Source: an uncultured Dorea sp.
Lineage (GTDB): Bacteria; Bacillota; Clostridia; Lachnospirales; Lachnospiraceae
NCBI RefSeq assembly: GCF_934294775.1
Contig: NZ_CAKRAH010000013.1
Coordinates: forward strand, 1 to 62,481
Length of the DNA: 62,481 bases
Direction of reading: 5' to 3'
The notes under the pieces are model-generated. The model saw only the letters and a list, made by a program, of their open reading frames with translations. It ran no database searches and was not told where the DNA came from. Positions 24,047 to 34,336 of this stretch are shown here, piece after piece (positions within the stretch are counted from its first letter, which is position 1; each line of letters begins with the position of its first letter). A program made the position numbers and the translations under genes.

Positions 24047-26275
24047 TTAAAATACACTCATCGGATTAAAATCAAACTGTATCCGCATATTTGCAAAGCC
24101 CCTGTTGATTTCTATATACCGCTCCATATGGTTTTTGATCCGTATCAGCATCTGATAATCTTCGCTTTTCAGATACAGGATCTTACGGTATACATCATTG
24201 ACCTTACCAACATACGGACTTGCAGGTCCGATTACCTGGCAAGTACCTTCATCCATGACGCGGATTGCATATTTTTTCAAATATTCCGCTGCCGTCTGAA
24301 GCATCTCCTCGTCTGCTCCTGTCATCAGGACTGCCATCAGCTGTGCTGCCGGTGGATAACCCATCAGGTCACGGTAATTCATCTCTTTTTCATAAAAGCC
24401 TTCATAATCCTGCTTTGCTGCCATCTGGATACTATAGTGATCCGGACTGTATGTCTGTATCACAACCTCACCTTTACTTCTGCCACGCCCTGCGCGACCT
24501 GCCGCCTGGGTCAGAAGCTGGAATGTACGCTCACCGGATCTGTAATCATCTGAGTACAATGACATATCTGCCGCAAGTACCCCCACCAGCGTCACATTTG
24601 GAAAATCATGACCTTTTACGATCATCTGTGTACCGATCATAATATCCGCTTCTTCATCTGCAAACTGTGCAAGGATCTTCTCATGACCACCTTTATTCTT
24701 TGTTGTATCCAGATCCATTCGCAACACTCTTGCCTGTGGGAACTGTCGCTTTACCAGTTCTTCGATCTGCTGCGTCCCTGCACGGAATCCTCCGATATAA
24801 GGTGAACCACACGACGGACAGTTCTGAACTCCGGCCGTCTCATATCCACAATAATGACAGACCATCTTACCGCCTCTGTGCACCGACAGTGACACATCGC
24901 AGTGAGGACATTTTACTACATATCCGCATGCTCTGCAAGAAACAAAACCCGCATACCCTCTCCGGTTTAAGAACAGCATCATCTGCTCTTTCTTTTGTAA
25001 CCGGTCTTCCATCAGTTCCTTTAACCGGTCACTTAAGATAGAACGGTTACCCTTCTTTAATTCTTCCCTCATATCGGTTACATATACTTCCGGAAGACTC
25101 TGCTTCATACTCCGGTTCTTAAGTCTTAACAGTTCGTACTTTCCAGATTCACATGCGTAAAATGCTTCCAGTGACGGTGTTGCTGAGCCAAGTACCACGC
25201 ATGCATGTTCCATGCGTGCCCTTTCAATCGCTGTCTCTCTTGCATGAAATCTTGGCACCTGCTCGCTCTTATAAGTCGGCTCATGCTCCTCATCGATCAC
25301 AATCAGCCCCAGATCAGAAAATGGGGTAAATAATGCAGATCTTGGACCAATCATGATATCTACTTCCCCACGTTTGACACGTTCCATCTGGTCATAACGC
25401 TCTCCCTGGGACATTCTGGAATTCAAGATTGACACCCGGTCGCCAAACCTTGTATAGAATCTCATAACCGTCTGGTACGTAAGCGCAATCTCTGGTATCA
25501 GTACGATTGCCTGCCGGCCTTCTTCCAATACTTTGGCGATCATCTCCATATAGACTTCGGTTTTACCACTTCCTGTGACTCCATACAACAGATACGTCTT
25601 TCGAAGCCCCTGGTCATAGTCTCTTTTAAATGTCTGTATGGCCTTTTCCTGTTCTTCCGTATATATGATGTCCTTTTGTTCTTTTTCCTTATAGATTACC
25701 GGATTCCTGTAGACCTGTTCAGATTCAAGTTCCAGCACCTTCTGCTCTTCCAGGGCCTTTACCACGCTCCGGGTAAGATTTAACTTGTGCATCAGGAAAT
25801 CATAATCCTGCACCGGCTGATCCAGAAGTGCCGCCAGAAGTCTGGCTCTTGCTTTCTGGTTCTTGTGAAGGTAGACTGCTAATTTTTCTTCTCCTTCTTT
25901 CTTTGTAAGTAGAAGCCTGACAGTCTCTTTTTCTCTGGCACGCTCTTTCTTTTTAATAGGAAGAACCGTCTTCAGCGCCTGGATCATCGTTCCGCCATAT
26001 GTCTCTTTCATCCATGCTGCAAGTACTACCAGCCTGCTTTCTATCGCAACACTTTCTTCTGCAATTCGTAAGACTTCTTTGATCTTCTCCGGCGCGTACT
26101 CTGCACGCTCGGAAAAATCTGTCACATAACCTTTTGTCTCTTTATTGCCCCTTCCAAACGGTACAACAACTTCCATTCCAACCTTAAGCATCCCCTCCAG
26201 ATGAGAGGGGATGCGGTATTGAAAGACTTTATCTAATTTTTCATGCGTAATATCAACGATAATATCAGCGTACAT
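24047..26275 (-). CDS. priA: Primosomal protein N', replication restart helicase
   Basis: A 742-residue SF2 helicase that reloads the replisome at stalled forks. An N-terminal DNA-binding domain precedes Walker A GVTGSGKTEVY, the DEEH box and the GSATPSLEA motif. Eight cysteines in four CxxC-type pairs (CRACG, CPHCD, CHYCG, CPSCG) bind zinc inside the helicase core. It abuts the murE stop with no gap and is followed by def at 134 bases. Confidence 0.96.
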   Translation of the reverse strand: MYADIIVDITHEKLDKVFQYRIPSHLEGMLKVGMEVVVPFGRGNKETKGYVTDFSERAEYAPEKIKEVLRIAEESVAIESRLVVLAAWMKETYGGTMIQALKTVLPIKKKERAREKETVRLLLTKKEGEEKLAVYLHKNQKARARLLAALLDQPVQDYDFLMHKLNLTRSVVKALEEQKVLELESEQVYRNPVIYKEKEQKDIIYTEEQEKAIQTFKRDYDQGLRKTYLLYGVTGSGKTEVYMEMIAKVLEEGRQAIVLIPEIALTYQTVMRFYTRFGDRVSILNSRMSQGERYDQMERVKRGEVDIMIGPRSALFTPFSDLGLIVIDEEHEPTYKSEQVPRFHARETAIERARMEHACVVLGSATPSLEAFYACESGKYELLRLKNRSMKQSLPEVYVTDMREELKKGNRSILSDRLKELMEDRLQKKEQMMLFLNRRGYAGFVSCRACGYVVKCPHCDVSLSVHRGGKMVCHYCGYETAGVQNCPSCGSPYIGGFRAGTQQIEELVKRQFPQARVLRMDLDTTKNKGGHEKILAQFADEEADIMIGTQMIVKGHDFPNVTLVGVLAADMSLYSDDYRSGERTFQLLTQAAGRAGRGRSKGEVVIQTYSPDHYSIQMAAKQDYEGFYEKEMNYRDLMGYPPAAQLMAVLMTGADEEMLQTAAEYLKKYAIRVMDEGTCQVIGPASPYVGKVNDVYRKILYLKSEDYQMLIRIKNHMERYIEINRGFANMRIQFDFNPMSVF

Positions 26276-27739
26276 TTATTTCTTCAATTCCTCTAATACT
26301 TCCTTGATCAGAACACGCTCATCCATATCGTATTTCACACCTTTGATCTCCTGATATGTCTCATGTCCTTTTCCTGCCAGGATGATAACGTCTCCCGGCT
26401 GACCGTGTTCGATCGCATATTTAATCGCTTCTTTTCTGTCGCAGATAGTGATATATTTACCATCTGTCTTCTTCATGCCGACTACGATATCATCAATAAT
26501 TGCCTGTGGCTCTTCGAATCTCGGGTTATCCGATGTGATGATCGTAAAGTCAGATAATTTACCGGATACTTCTCCCATCTCGTAACGTCTGGTCTTGGAT
26601 CTGTTACCCCCGCAGCCAAAGACTGTCACGATTCTCTCAGGATTATAATCTCTCAGAGTATCCAGAAGACTTTCCAGTGCCATTGCATTGTGTGCATAGT
26701 CAATCATCAATGTAAAGTCATCCGATACCTTGATCATCTCAATACGTCCTTTGACTCTCGCAACCTTCAGTGCTTTCTTGATATCCTCTACCGGTACGCC
26801 AAAATGTCTGCATACTGCGATTGCTGTCAGTGAGTTATACACACTGAAATCTCCCGGAATATCAATCTCTACATCAAAGTCCATAAGACCAGCCACATGA
26901 TACTGTACTCCAAGATATCCCGGTCTTGAGATATGTTTTACATCTGTTGCACGGATATCTGCTTTTTCTGAAAATCCAAATGTCTCGACCTTACATGTTG
27001 CATCTTTGAAAATGTCTTCGAACCACTTGTCATCCACATTACCGATTCCGATCTTGCACTGTTTGAATAACAGGCTCTTGCAGTACTTATATTCATCAAA
27101 GTCTTTATGCTCATTTGGTCCGATATGATCTTCTCCAAGGTTTGTGAAGATTCCGATCTCGAATGGAATTCCTGCAGTACGGTCGAGTTTAAGTCCCTGT
27201 GAAGAAACTTCCATAACTACACATTCGCATCCTGCCTCTACCATCTCTGCAAAATATTTCTGGATTGTGTATGATTCCGGTGTCGTATTATTGGCCGGAA
27301 TACATTTATCTCCAATGATTGCTTCAATTGTACCAATCAGACCAACTTTGATGCCGACTTCTTCCAGAATGGATTTTACCATGTATGTTGTTGTTGTCTT
27401 ACCTTTTGTTCCTGTGATACCAATGACTTTCAGTTTATCTGCCGGATATCCAAAATATGCTGCAGATGTCATTGCCAGTGCATAACGGGTATCTTTTACT
27501 TTAATGACCGTTAATCCTTCCGGTGCTTCTACGTCCTTTTCTACGATAACAGCTGCCGCACCTTTTTCTGCAACCTGCCCTACATAAGTATGTCCATCGG
27601 ATACTGCTCCGCTGATGCATACGAATACACTGCCTTCTGTGACTTTACGGGAATCATTGATCAGCTCTGTCACTTCGATCTGGTCATCTCCCTGTACTAC
27701 TTCATATTCTAAACGTTCCAGTAACTGGGTTAATTTCAT
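26276..27739 (-). CDS. murE: UDP-N-acetylmuramyl-tripeptide synthetase (meso-DAP type)
   Basis: A 487-residue Mur ligase adding the third residue to the peptidoglycan stem peptide. ATP-binding GITGTKGKTTTTYM and YAHNAMALESLL are visible. The substrate-discriminating motif reads DNPRFEEP, the DNPR form associated with meso-diaminopimelate rather than lysine. It is the first gene of the long leftward unit, with AGGAGG before the ATG. Confidence 0.95.
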   Translation of the reverse strand: MKLTQLLERLEYEVVQGDDQIEVTELINDSRKVTEGSVFVCISGAVSDGHTYVGQVAEKGAAAVIVEKDVEAPEGLTVIKVKDTRYALAMTSAAYFGYPADKLKVIGITGTKGKTTTTYMVKSILEEVGIKVGLIGTIEAIIGDKCIPANNTTPESYTIQKYFAEMVEAGCECVVMEVSSQGLKLDRTAGIPFEIGIFTNLGEDHIGPNEHKDFDEYKYCKSLLFKQCKIGIGNVDDKWFEDIFKDATCKVETFGFSEKADIRATDVKHISRPGYLGVQYHVAGLMDFDVEIDIPGDFSVYNSLTAIAVCRHFGVPVEDIKKALKVARVKGRIEMIKVSDDFTLMIDYAHNAMALESLLDTLRDYNPERIVTVFGCGGNRSKTRRYEMGEVSGKLSDFTIITSDNPRFEEPQAIIDDIVVGMKKTDGKYITICDRKEAIKYAIEHGQPGDVIILAGKGHETYQEIKGVKYDMDERVLIKEVLEELKK

Positions 27740-27979
27740 CTTTTATTGCCTCCTGATTCAAATAATGCCATCTGCAGCATCTTTAAATTTTTCGTTACTG
27801 TTCATACTTTTCACTATGATTATCATAATGGAGTTTTATTTTTCAATATTCTATCTGTGAACTGTAACATTTCTCTAATATAATAAGTATAACATCATTT
27901 TACAATGCAGCAAAGGAAAAATTGTGTTATAGTAATAGTTAGAATATTTTGAAAAAATAAGAAAAGGGGAATGTAACTC

Positions 27980-29197
27980 ATGAAAGCTTATGAAAGATTA
28001 CTGAAATATGTTGTTGTCCGCACACCAAGCGACGAAAACAGCGAAACTGTACCATCTTCTGCCTGCCAGTTTGACCTGGCTAAAATTCTGGAAGCCGAGA
28101 TGAAAGAACTTGGACTTACAGATGTTGTCCTGGATGACCAGTGCTACCTGTACGGAAAACTTCCGGCTACCGAAGGTCTGGAAGACAAACCGGCAATTGG
28201 ATTCATCGCACACATGGATACTGTATCAGACTTCTGTGACCATGATATCAAACCAATCGTTACTGAAAATTATGACGGCGGCAACTTAAGACTTGGAACA
28301 AGTGATACCATTTTAAGTCCTAAGAACTTCCCTCATCTGACAGATCTTAAGGGACGTACACTGATTACTTCTGATGGTACAACCGTTCTTGGAGCTGACG
28401 ACAAAGCCGGAATTGCAGAGATCATGACGATGATCGAACGCATTCAGGAAGAAAAGATTCCACATGGACCTCTGTGTGTTGCATTTACACCGGATGAAGA
28501 GATTGGTACCGGTGCTTCTCACTTCAACGTAGAACAGTTCGGCGCTGACTATGGCTATACACTTGACGGTGATACCGAAGGTGAAATCCAGTATGAGAAC
28601 TTCAATGCTTGTAAAGCTGATTTTGTGATCAAGGGATTCAATGTACATCCTGGTTCTTCCAAAGATACCATGATCAACGCAAGTCTTGTTGCTATGGAGA
28701 TCAACAATGCACTTCCATCTATGGAGACCCCTCGCGGAACAGAAGACTACGAAGGATTCTACCATCTGATGAGTATGTCCGGAGAAGTTGCGGAAGCCGA
28801 GCTTCATTATATCGTAAGAGACCACGACAAAGATCTCTTTGAAGCAAAGAAAAAGACTTTGAAATTAATCGAGAAAAATATGAATGAAAAATGGGGTGAA
28901 GGTACTGTCACACTTACCATTTCTGAACAGTACCGCAACATGGCTGAGATTATCGCTACATGCATGCACCTCATTGACAATGCGAAAAAAGCTTGTGAAA
29001 ATGCGGATGTAACACCTCTGGTACTTCCAATCCGCGGCGGTACAGATGGATGCCAGTTAAGCTTCAAAGGACTGCCTTGCCCGAACCTTGGAACAGGCGG
29101 ACATGCTTATCACGGACCTTATGAGCACATCACTGTTGAGGGTATGGATAAGAGTGTGGATGTGGTTACAGAACTTGTGAAATTGTATGCAAAATAG
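27980..29197 (+). CDS. pepT: Peptidase T (tripeptide aminopeptidase)
   Basis: A 405-residue M20 dizinc aminopeptidase that releases the N-terminal residue of tripeptides in the cytoplasm. FIAHMDTVSDF supplies the first zinc His, ADDKAGIAEIM the bridging Asp, TPDEEIGTGA the catalytic Glu pair, and GGTDGCQLSFKGLPCPNLGTGG closes the site. Alone on the + strand between the divergent murE and convergent yitT. Start after AAGGGG. Confidence 0.95.
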   Translation: MKAYERLLKYVVVRTPSDENSETVPSSACQFDLAKILEAEMKELGLTDVVLDDQCYLYGKLPATEGLEDKPAIGFIAHMDTVSDFCDHDIKPIVTENYDGGNLRLGTSDTILSPKNFPHLTDLKGRTLITSDGTTVLGADDKAGIAEIMTMIERIQEEKIPHGPLCVAFTPDEEIGTGASHFNVEQFGADYGYTLDGDTEGEIQYENFNACKADFVIKGFNVHPGSSKDTMINASLVAMEINNALPSMETPRGTEDYEGFYHLMSMSGEVAEAELHYIVRDHDKDLFEAKKKTLKLIEKNMNEKWGEGTVTLTISEQYRNMAEIIATCMHLIDNAKKACENADVTPLVLPIRGGTDGCQLSFKGLPCPNLGTGGHAYHGPYEHITVEGMDKSVDVVTELVKLYAK

Positions 29198-29206
29198 ATA
29201 ACCAGA

Positions 29207-29284
29207 AGAAAAACGACGCTATAAAACCGGACAAGAATCCCTGGAATATAGGATTCTCGTCCGGTTTTATAGCGTCGTTTTTCT
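29207..29284. terminator. Bidirectional terminator between convergent pepT and yitT
   Basis: Two 34-base arms with a single mismatch and a 10-base loop, with A-runs on the left arm and T-runs on the right (ends AGAAAAACG / CGTTTTTCT). It works as an intrinsic terminator on either strand. Confidence 0.92.
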
Positions 29285-29356
29285 GTTCTATTTTTTTATT
29301 CAGTTACATAAATTTCACAGAGTGACTCCTCTGGTCATGTTAGTTTGTTCCGTATT

Positions 29357-30232
29357 TTATAATTCAATATCTGGCAATTCTTCTTTGAAACCTTCTCCCA
29401 CTACTTCATTGGATTCTACGATGATAGTGAATGCTTTCGGGTCAATGGTATGTACCATCTTTTTGATGGTATACATCTGTTTGTTATTGCAGGCACACAT
29501 GACAACGTCTTTATCTTTCTTGGAGTAGCTTCCGATTCCTTTTAAGATTGTGGAACCTCTTCCTGAGTATGCGTCAATCTTTTCTGCGATCTCAGCACCT
29601 TTTTCGGTTACGATCAAGGTCATCTTACCTTCGTCGATACCATACATGATTCTGTCCATTACCATTGCCATCAGATAGGTAACGATGACACCGTAAATCA
29701 GACCATCCACATCCTTGAATACCAGTGCTGTACCAAGGATAATGGTACAAATATCCAGGACAAATGTAATGATTCCAAGTGTGATATGTGGTTTTACTTT
29801 CTTGATTGCCACACTGATGAAGTCCTGTCCACCCGTTGAAGAACCTCTCATGAAGATCATAGCATATCCAATTCCGCATAATACACCCATACACAAAGCT
29901 GCTAAAAATCTGCTTCCGTCATAGACCGGGAACAATGGTGCTACGTAGTCCATCAGTAATGATGAAATGATCATCGATTTCATGGACTTTAAGAAAAATT
30001 CTTTTCCTAAAAATTTATAACAGAAGATTGCTACAGGTACATTTAAGATGATCGTTCCTGCACCGACCGGCAGTCCAAATAAGTGATACAGAATGATCGC
30101 AATACCGGAAAATCCGGCTACCGGGAAATCAGCATTCAGCGCAAAGTTGTAGATACCAACTGCGATGATCATACCTGCTACGATATCCACAAGGATATCA
30201 ATGAATAATTCTTTCCAATTTACATTTCTCAT
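29357..30232 (-). CDS. YitT family membrane protein (DUF161/DUF2179)
   Basis: A 291-residue protein with five or six membrane helices (DUF161, GIAIILYHLFGLPVG and SSTGGQDFISV) and a cytoplasmic C-terminal DUF2179 domain (ALIV-type fold, KDKDVVMCACNNKQ). Function unknown; related proteins affect sporulation or transport. The start at 30232 lies 7 bases after AGGAGG; the ATG at 30238 is too close to it. A paralogue is encoded at 35780. It is preceded by a run of hairpins. Confidence 0.88.
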   Translation of the reverse strand: MRNVNWKELFIDILVDIVAGMIIAVGIYNFALNADFPVAGFSGIAIILYHLFGLPVGAGTIILNVPVAIFCYKFLGKEFFLKSMKSMIISSLLMDYVAPLFPVYDGSRFLAALCMGVLCGIGYAMIFMRGSSTGGQDFISVAIKKVKPHITLGIITFVLDICTIILGTALVFKDVDGLIYGVIVTYLMAMVMDRIMYGIDEGKMTLIVTEKGAEIAEKIDAYSGRGSTILKGIGSYSKKDKDVVMCACNNKQMYTIKKMVHTIDPKAFTIIVESNEVVGEGFKEELPDIEL

Positions 30233-30293
30233 TTCCATTCCTCCTAGATTTATTTTATTCTTTTCTTTTACGATTCTCGCGGGTATACATCTC

Positions 30294-30398
30294 ACGACTT
30301 ACGTCGTTCGATGATGGACATTCAGAGAATGTCCATCATCTGTTTCAGATATATACTAAATTTCATGCGAGCATGAATTTAGTATATATCTGAAACAG
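30294..30398 (-). repeat. Three consecutive hairpins upstream of yitT
   Basis: From left to right: ACGAC/GTCGT (30294-30307); GATGATGGACATTC/GAATGTCCATCATC (30310-30340) with a 3-base loop; and a 28-bp stem with one bulged base (30340-30398) beginning CTGTTTCAGATATATAC. The hairpins follow one another with no gap, between the dinB terminator and yitT. None has a T-run for termination. They could be a structured leader of yitT or a repetitive extragenic element. Confidence 0.8.
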
Positions 30399-30425
30399 AT
30401 TGCCCGCTTTCTTTATTGACAACAC

Positions 30426-30470
30426 AAAAAGCAGCCACAAATTATATGTAAATATAATTCGCAACTGCTC
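30426..30470 (-). terminator. Terminator of dinB
   Basis: On the minus strand AGCAG..AATTATAT pairs with ATATAATT..CTGCT around a 4-base loop, followed by TTTTTG. It lies 50 bases after the dinB stop. Confidence 0.8.
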
Positions 30471-30521
30471 TTATGTTCATAACTATAGCAAAATTTCTTA
30501 CACCTGTCAAGGGATTTTCCT

Positions 30522-31709
30522 TTACCATCCCTTTTTCACAATACCATCCCCATATTTTCCTTCCAGCTTCTTAAGCGCCGCTCTCAGATTCTTCTTTTTC
30601 TTCCTCGTCTCTTCGGATTCGAACTTCATATCAAACAGACTCAACTGCTCCGGTTCGCTTTCTTCCGATAACTTGGACGTCCGGATTCCAAGAAGTCTGA
30701 TAGGTTCGCCGCTCCACAGTTCACGGAACAGGTCGATGGCGGTCTGATAAATGTCATTATCCTGATTCGTCTGTCTCTCCATCTGCATCTGATGGGATAC
30801 CTGGTTGAAGGTATGATACTTGATCTCCACACTGACCATCCCGGCTTTCTGTCCGGCTTTTCTTAATCGTCTTCCCACACTTGCGGCCAGATCTTTCAAT
30901 ACCGGCAACACCTCTTCTTCTGTTGTCAGATCTTTTGGCAGTGTCGTGGAATTGCCAACTCCTTTTGCTTCCGCACGTACGCTCTCTACTTCTGAATCAT
31001 CCAGTCCGTTGGCAAATTCCCAGAGTTTCCGTCCGTGGCTTTTCAAATGCAGTTCCAGAATCGCCGGATCTGTATTCGCCAGATCTCCGATCGTATAGAT
31101 CTCCAGCTTCTTCATTGTCTCTACACTCGAACGGCCAGCCATGAAAAGTTCGCCGATCGGCAACGGCCACATTTTCACCGGAACTTCTTCCGGGAACAGT
31201 GTATGCACTTTATTCGGTTTTTCAAAGTCGGATGCCATCTTTGCCAGGACTTTTCTGGAAGATATTCCCACATTCACCGTGAATCCGAACCTTTTATACA
31301 CCTCATCCTTGATTTCATTCGCACCTTCCACAGGAGATGTGAACCGGTCCGCAATCTCTGTGAAATCCATGTAGCATTCATCCACACTGACCTGTTCTAT
31401 ATGTGTCGTGTAGGTACGTAAGAATTCCATCAGTTTCCGGCTGTATTCGTGATACATCTGGTGGTCCGGCGGATAAGTCTTAAGATTCGGACACTTACGA
31501 AAGGCATTCGCAACAGGTTCCCCCGTACGAATGCCATATTTTTTTGCCGAAATGGATTTTGCCAGAACGATACCGTGACGGGACTTCTGGTCGCCACCAA
31601 TGATCGCCGGTATCGTCCGGATATCCACTCCGGCTCCGTTTTTCAATTGTTCTACTGCTGTCCAGCTAAGATAAGCTGAATTGACATCTATGTGAAATAT
31701 TATTCGCAC
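30522..31709 (-). CDS. dinB: DNA polymerase IV (Y family)
   Basis: A 395-residue lesion-bypass polymerase. FHIDVNSAYLSW holds the first catalytic Asp and the nucleotide-selecting Tyr region, and SVDECYMDFTE the catalytic Asp/Glu pair; then the helix-hairpin-helix thumb (LANTDPAILELHLKSHG) and the little finger follow. No clear beta-clamp peptide was identified at the C-terminus. The start overlaps the clpB stop by 10 bases, an unusual pairing that would put this error-prone polymerase under heat-shock control. Confidence 0.93.
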   Translation of the reverse strand: MRIIFHIDVNSAYLSWTAVEQLKNGAGVDIRTIPAIIGGDQKSRHGIVLAKSISAKKYGIRTGEPVANAFRKCPNLKTYPPDHQMYHEYSRKLMEFLRTYTTHIEQVSVDECYMDFTEIADRFTSPVEGANEIKDEVYKRFGFTVNVGISSRKVLAKMASDFEKPNKVHTLFPEEVPVKMWPLPIGELFMAGRSSVETMKKLEIYTIGDLANTDPAILELHLKSHGRKLWEFANGLDDSEVESVRAEAKGVGNSTTLPKDLTTEEEVLPVLKDLAASVGRRLRKAGQKAGMVSVEIKYHTFNQVSHQMQMERQTNQDNDIYQTAIDLFRELWSGEPIRLLGIRTSKLSEESEPEQLSLFDMKFESEETRKKKKNLRAALKKLEGKYGDGIVKKGW

Positions 31710-34294
31710 ACACTCTGACTCCTTGCCACAAGCTTGCCGTCTTCCACATCTATGATGATCGTATCCTGTGCACCCACATCGCCCTGCAGCATCAGTTTTG
31801 CTGCCAGCGTGTCGACATGTTTCTGAAGAAATCTCTTCAGCGGTCTTGCACCATAGTTCGGATCATATCCTCCGTCTACGACATATCTCTTCGCATCCTC
31901 TGTCAGGAAGATAGATATCTCACGATCAGCCAGACGTTTGTTGACATCCGCTACTAATAAGTCAATAATGTCATAAATGTTATCTTTCGTCAATGGTTTG
32001 AACATGATTGTCTCATCCAGACGGTTCAGGAATTCCGGTCTGAAGTGTGCTCTTAAGTCTTCCATTACCGCATTCTGACTCTCCTGGCTGATGTTGCCAT
32101 TTTCATCCATACCATCCAGCAGATACTGGGAGCCGATATTGGATGTCATAATCAGGATCGTGTTCTTAAAGTCTACGGTACGTCCCTGTGAATCGGTGAT
32201 ACGTCCGTCATCCAGTACCTGTAATAAGATATTGAATACATCCGGATGTGCCTTTTCTACCTCATCGAACAGTACAACCGAATAAGGTCTTCTTCTGACT
32301 GCTTCGGTAAGCTGGCCGCCTTCATCGTATCCGACATATCCCGGAGGCGCTCCGATCAGACGGGACACGGAGTATTTCTCCATGTACTCACTCATATCGA
32401 TACGCACCATATTATTCTCATCGTCAAACAGATTCTCTGCCAGTGCTTTTGCAAGCTCTGTCTTACCTACACCGGTAGGTCCAAGGAACAGGAACGAACC
32501 GATTGGTTTGGTCGGATCTTTAATTCCTGCTTTGGAACGGATGATGGCTTCTGTTACCAGTTCTACCGCTTCATCCTGACCAATAACTCTCTTATGCAGT
32601 TCATCACCAAGATGTAAAGTCTTACTTCTTTCGCTTTCATTTAACTTGGCAACCGGGATTCCTGTCCAGCGGGATACGATTCTTCCGATCTCCTCATCAT
32701 TGACACTTTCGTGTACGAGGGACAGATCTTCGTCTTTTACCTTTGCTTCTTCCTCTTCTAACTGTTTCTGAAGCTGTGGCAGTTTGCCATACTGAAGTTC
32801 TGCTGCCTTCTCCAGATCATAAGAATGCTGTGCTCTTTCGATGTCTTTATTGACCTGCTCGATCTCTTCACGCAGTTTCTGTACACGTTCAACACCGACT
32901 TTTTCATTGTCCCACTGTGCTTTCTTTCCGGCAAATTCTTCTCTTAATTCTGCCAGTTCCTGCTGTAAGTGTTCCAGACGTTCTTTACTTAATCTGTCGT
33001 CTTCTTTCTTCAGTGCAGTTTCCTCAATCTCCATCTGCATGATCTTACGGTTCAGTTCATCCATCTCTGCCGGCATGGAATCCAGTTCTGTCTTAACCAG
33101 TGCACATGCCTCGTCTACAAGGTCGATAGCCTTATCTGGAAGGAAACGGTCAGAAATGTAACGGTCAGATAAGGTTGCGGCTGCTACCAACGCACCGTCT
33201 GTGATCTTCACACCATGGAATACTTCATAACGTTCTTTCAGTCCACGAAGGATAGAAATCGTATCTTCTACGGTAGGTTCTTCTACCATAACCGGCTGGA
33301 AACGTCTCTCAAGTGCGGCGTCTTTTTCAATATACTGACGGTATTCATCCAATGTCGTTGCACCGATACAGTGGAGTTCACCTCTTGCCAGCATAGGTTT
33401 TAACATATTTCCGGCATCCATGGCTCCGTCTGTCTTACCGGCTCCGACGATGGTATGCAATTCATCGATGAACAGAATGATTCTTCCGTCACTGTTCTTG
33501 ACTTCTTCCAGTACTGCTTTCAGACGTTCCTCGAATTCACCACGGTATTTCGCGCCGGCTACCAGTGCCCCCATATCCAGGGAGAATATTGTCTTCTCTT
33601 TCAAACCTTCCGGTACATCACCACGTACAATACGCTGTGCAAGTCCTTCTACAACTGCAGTCTTACCTACACCAGGTTCTCCGATGAGGACCGGATTATT
33701 CTTTGTCTTACGAGAAAGGATTCTGACCACATTCCGGATCTCGGAATCACGTCCGATAACCGGATCCATCTTCTGTTCCCTTGCTCTTTCTACCAGATCC
33801 GTACCATATTTATTCAATGTATCATAGGTATCTTCCGGGTTATCGCTAGTCACTCTCTGATTACCTCTGACGGTGGAAAGTGCCTGTAAGAACCCTTCTC
33901 TTGAAATGCCCATTTCACGGAAAAGTGCCTTCATATCCTTACGTGCATATTTCATCATTGCCAGGAAAAGATGTTCTACCGATACATATTCATCTCCCAT
34001 GGCTTTTGCTTCGTCTTCGCCATGTACCAGTGCATTGTTCAGATCCTGTCCAACATACTGCTGTCCGCCCTGGACTTTCGGTCTTTTCTGAATGGCTTCT
34101 TCTACTCGGTTGATAATGAGATTCTTATCGAGTCCCATCTTTTCCATTAATTTTGCGATCAGGCTGTCATCCTGTGTCAGTAACGCATATAATAAATGTT
34201 CCTGTGCAATCTCCTGGTTGCCATAATCCATTGCAATGCGTTCACAGTTCTGTACAGCCTGTAATGATTTCTGTGTGAATTTATTTATATTCAT
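31700..34294 (-). CDS. clpB: ATP-dependent chaperone ClpB
   Basis: An 864-residue disaggregase. N-terminal Clp_N repeats (about 1-150), first AAA+ with GEPGVGKTAVVEG, the ClpB-specific middle coiled coil (about 400-520), and second AAA+ with GPTGVGKTELAK. The middle domain separates it from ClpA/ClpC. The ATG at 34294 follows AAGGAGG. It is controlled by a CIRCE element overlapping its promoter. Confidence 0.97.
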   Translation of the reverse strand: MNINKFTQKSLQAVQNCERIAMDYGNQEIAQEHLLYALLTQDDSLIAKLMEKMGLDKNLIINRVEEAIQKRPKVQGGQQYVGQDLNNALVHGEDEAKAMGDEYVSVEHLFLAMMKYARKDMKALFREMGISREGFLQALSTVRGNQRVTSDNPEDTYDTLNKYGTDLVERAREQKMDPVIGRDSEIRNVVRILSRKTKNNPVLIGEPGVGKTAVVEGLAQRIVRGDVPEGLKEKTIFSLDMGALVAGAKYRGEFEERLKAVLEEVKNSDGRIILFIDELHTIVGAGKTDGAMDAGNMLKPMLARGELHCIGATTLDEYRQYIEKDAALERRFQPVMVEEPTVEDTISILRGLKERYEVFHGVKITDGALVAAATLSDRYISDRFLPDKAIDLVDEACALVKTELDSMPAEMDELNRKIMQMEIEETALKKEDDRLSKERLEHLQQELAELREEFAGKKAQWDNEKVGVERVQKLREEIEQVNKDIERAQHSYDLEKAAELQYGKLPQLQKQLEEEEAKVKDEDLSLVHESVNDEEIGRIVSRWTGIPVAKLNESERSKTLHLGDELHKRVIGQDEAVELVTEAIIRSKAGIKDPTKPIGSFLFLGPTGVGKTELAKALAENLFDDENNMVRIDMSEYMEKYSVSRLIGAPPGYVGYDEGGQLTEAVRRRPYSVVLFDEVEKAHPDVFNILLQVLDDGRITDSQGRTVDFKNTILIMTSNIGSQYLLDGMDENGNISQESQNAVMEDLRAHFRPEFLNRLDETIMFKPLTKDNIYDIIDLLVADVNKRLADREISIFLTEDAKRYVVDGGYDPNYGARPLKRFLQKHVDTLAAKLMLQGDVGAQDTIIIDVEDGKLVARSQSVCE

Positions 34295-34336
34295 AGTGAC
34301 AACCTCCTTTTTTGCTCTTGTTCTATTTGCAATATA

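Noticed and set aside
23906..24553. 215-codon + strand frame over the priA 3' end
   Set aside because: Antisense to priA with no ribosome site; composition of a shadow frame.
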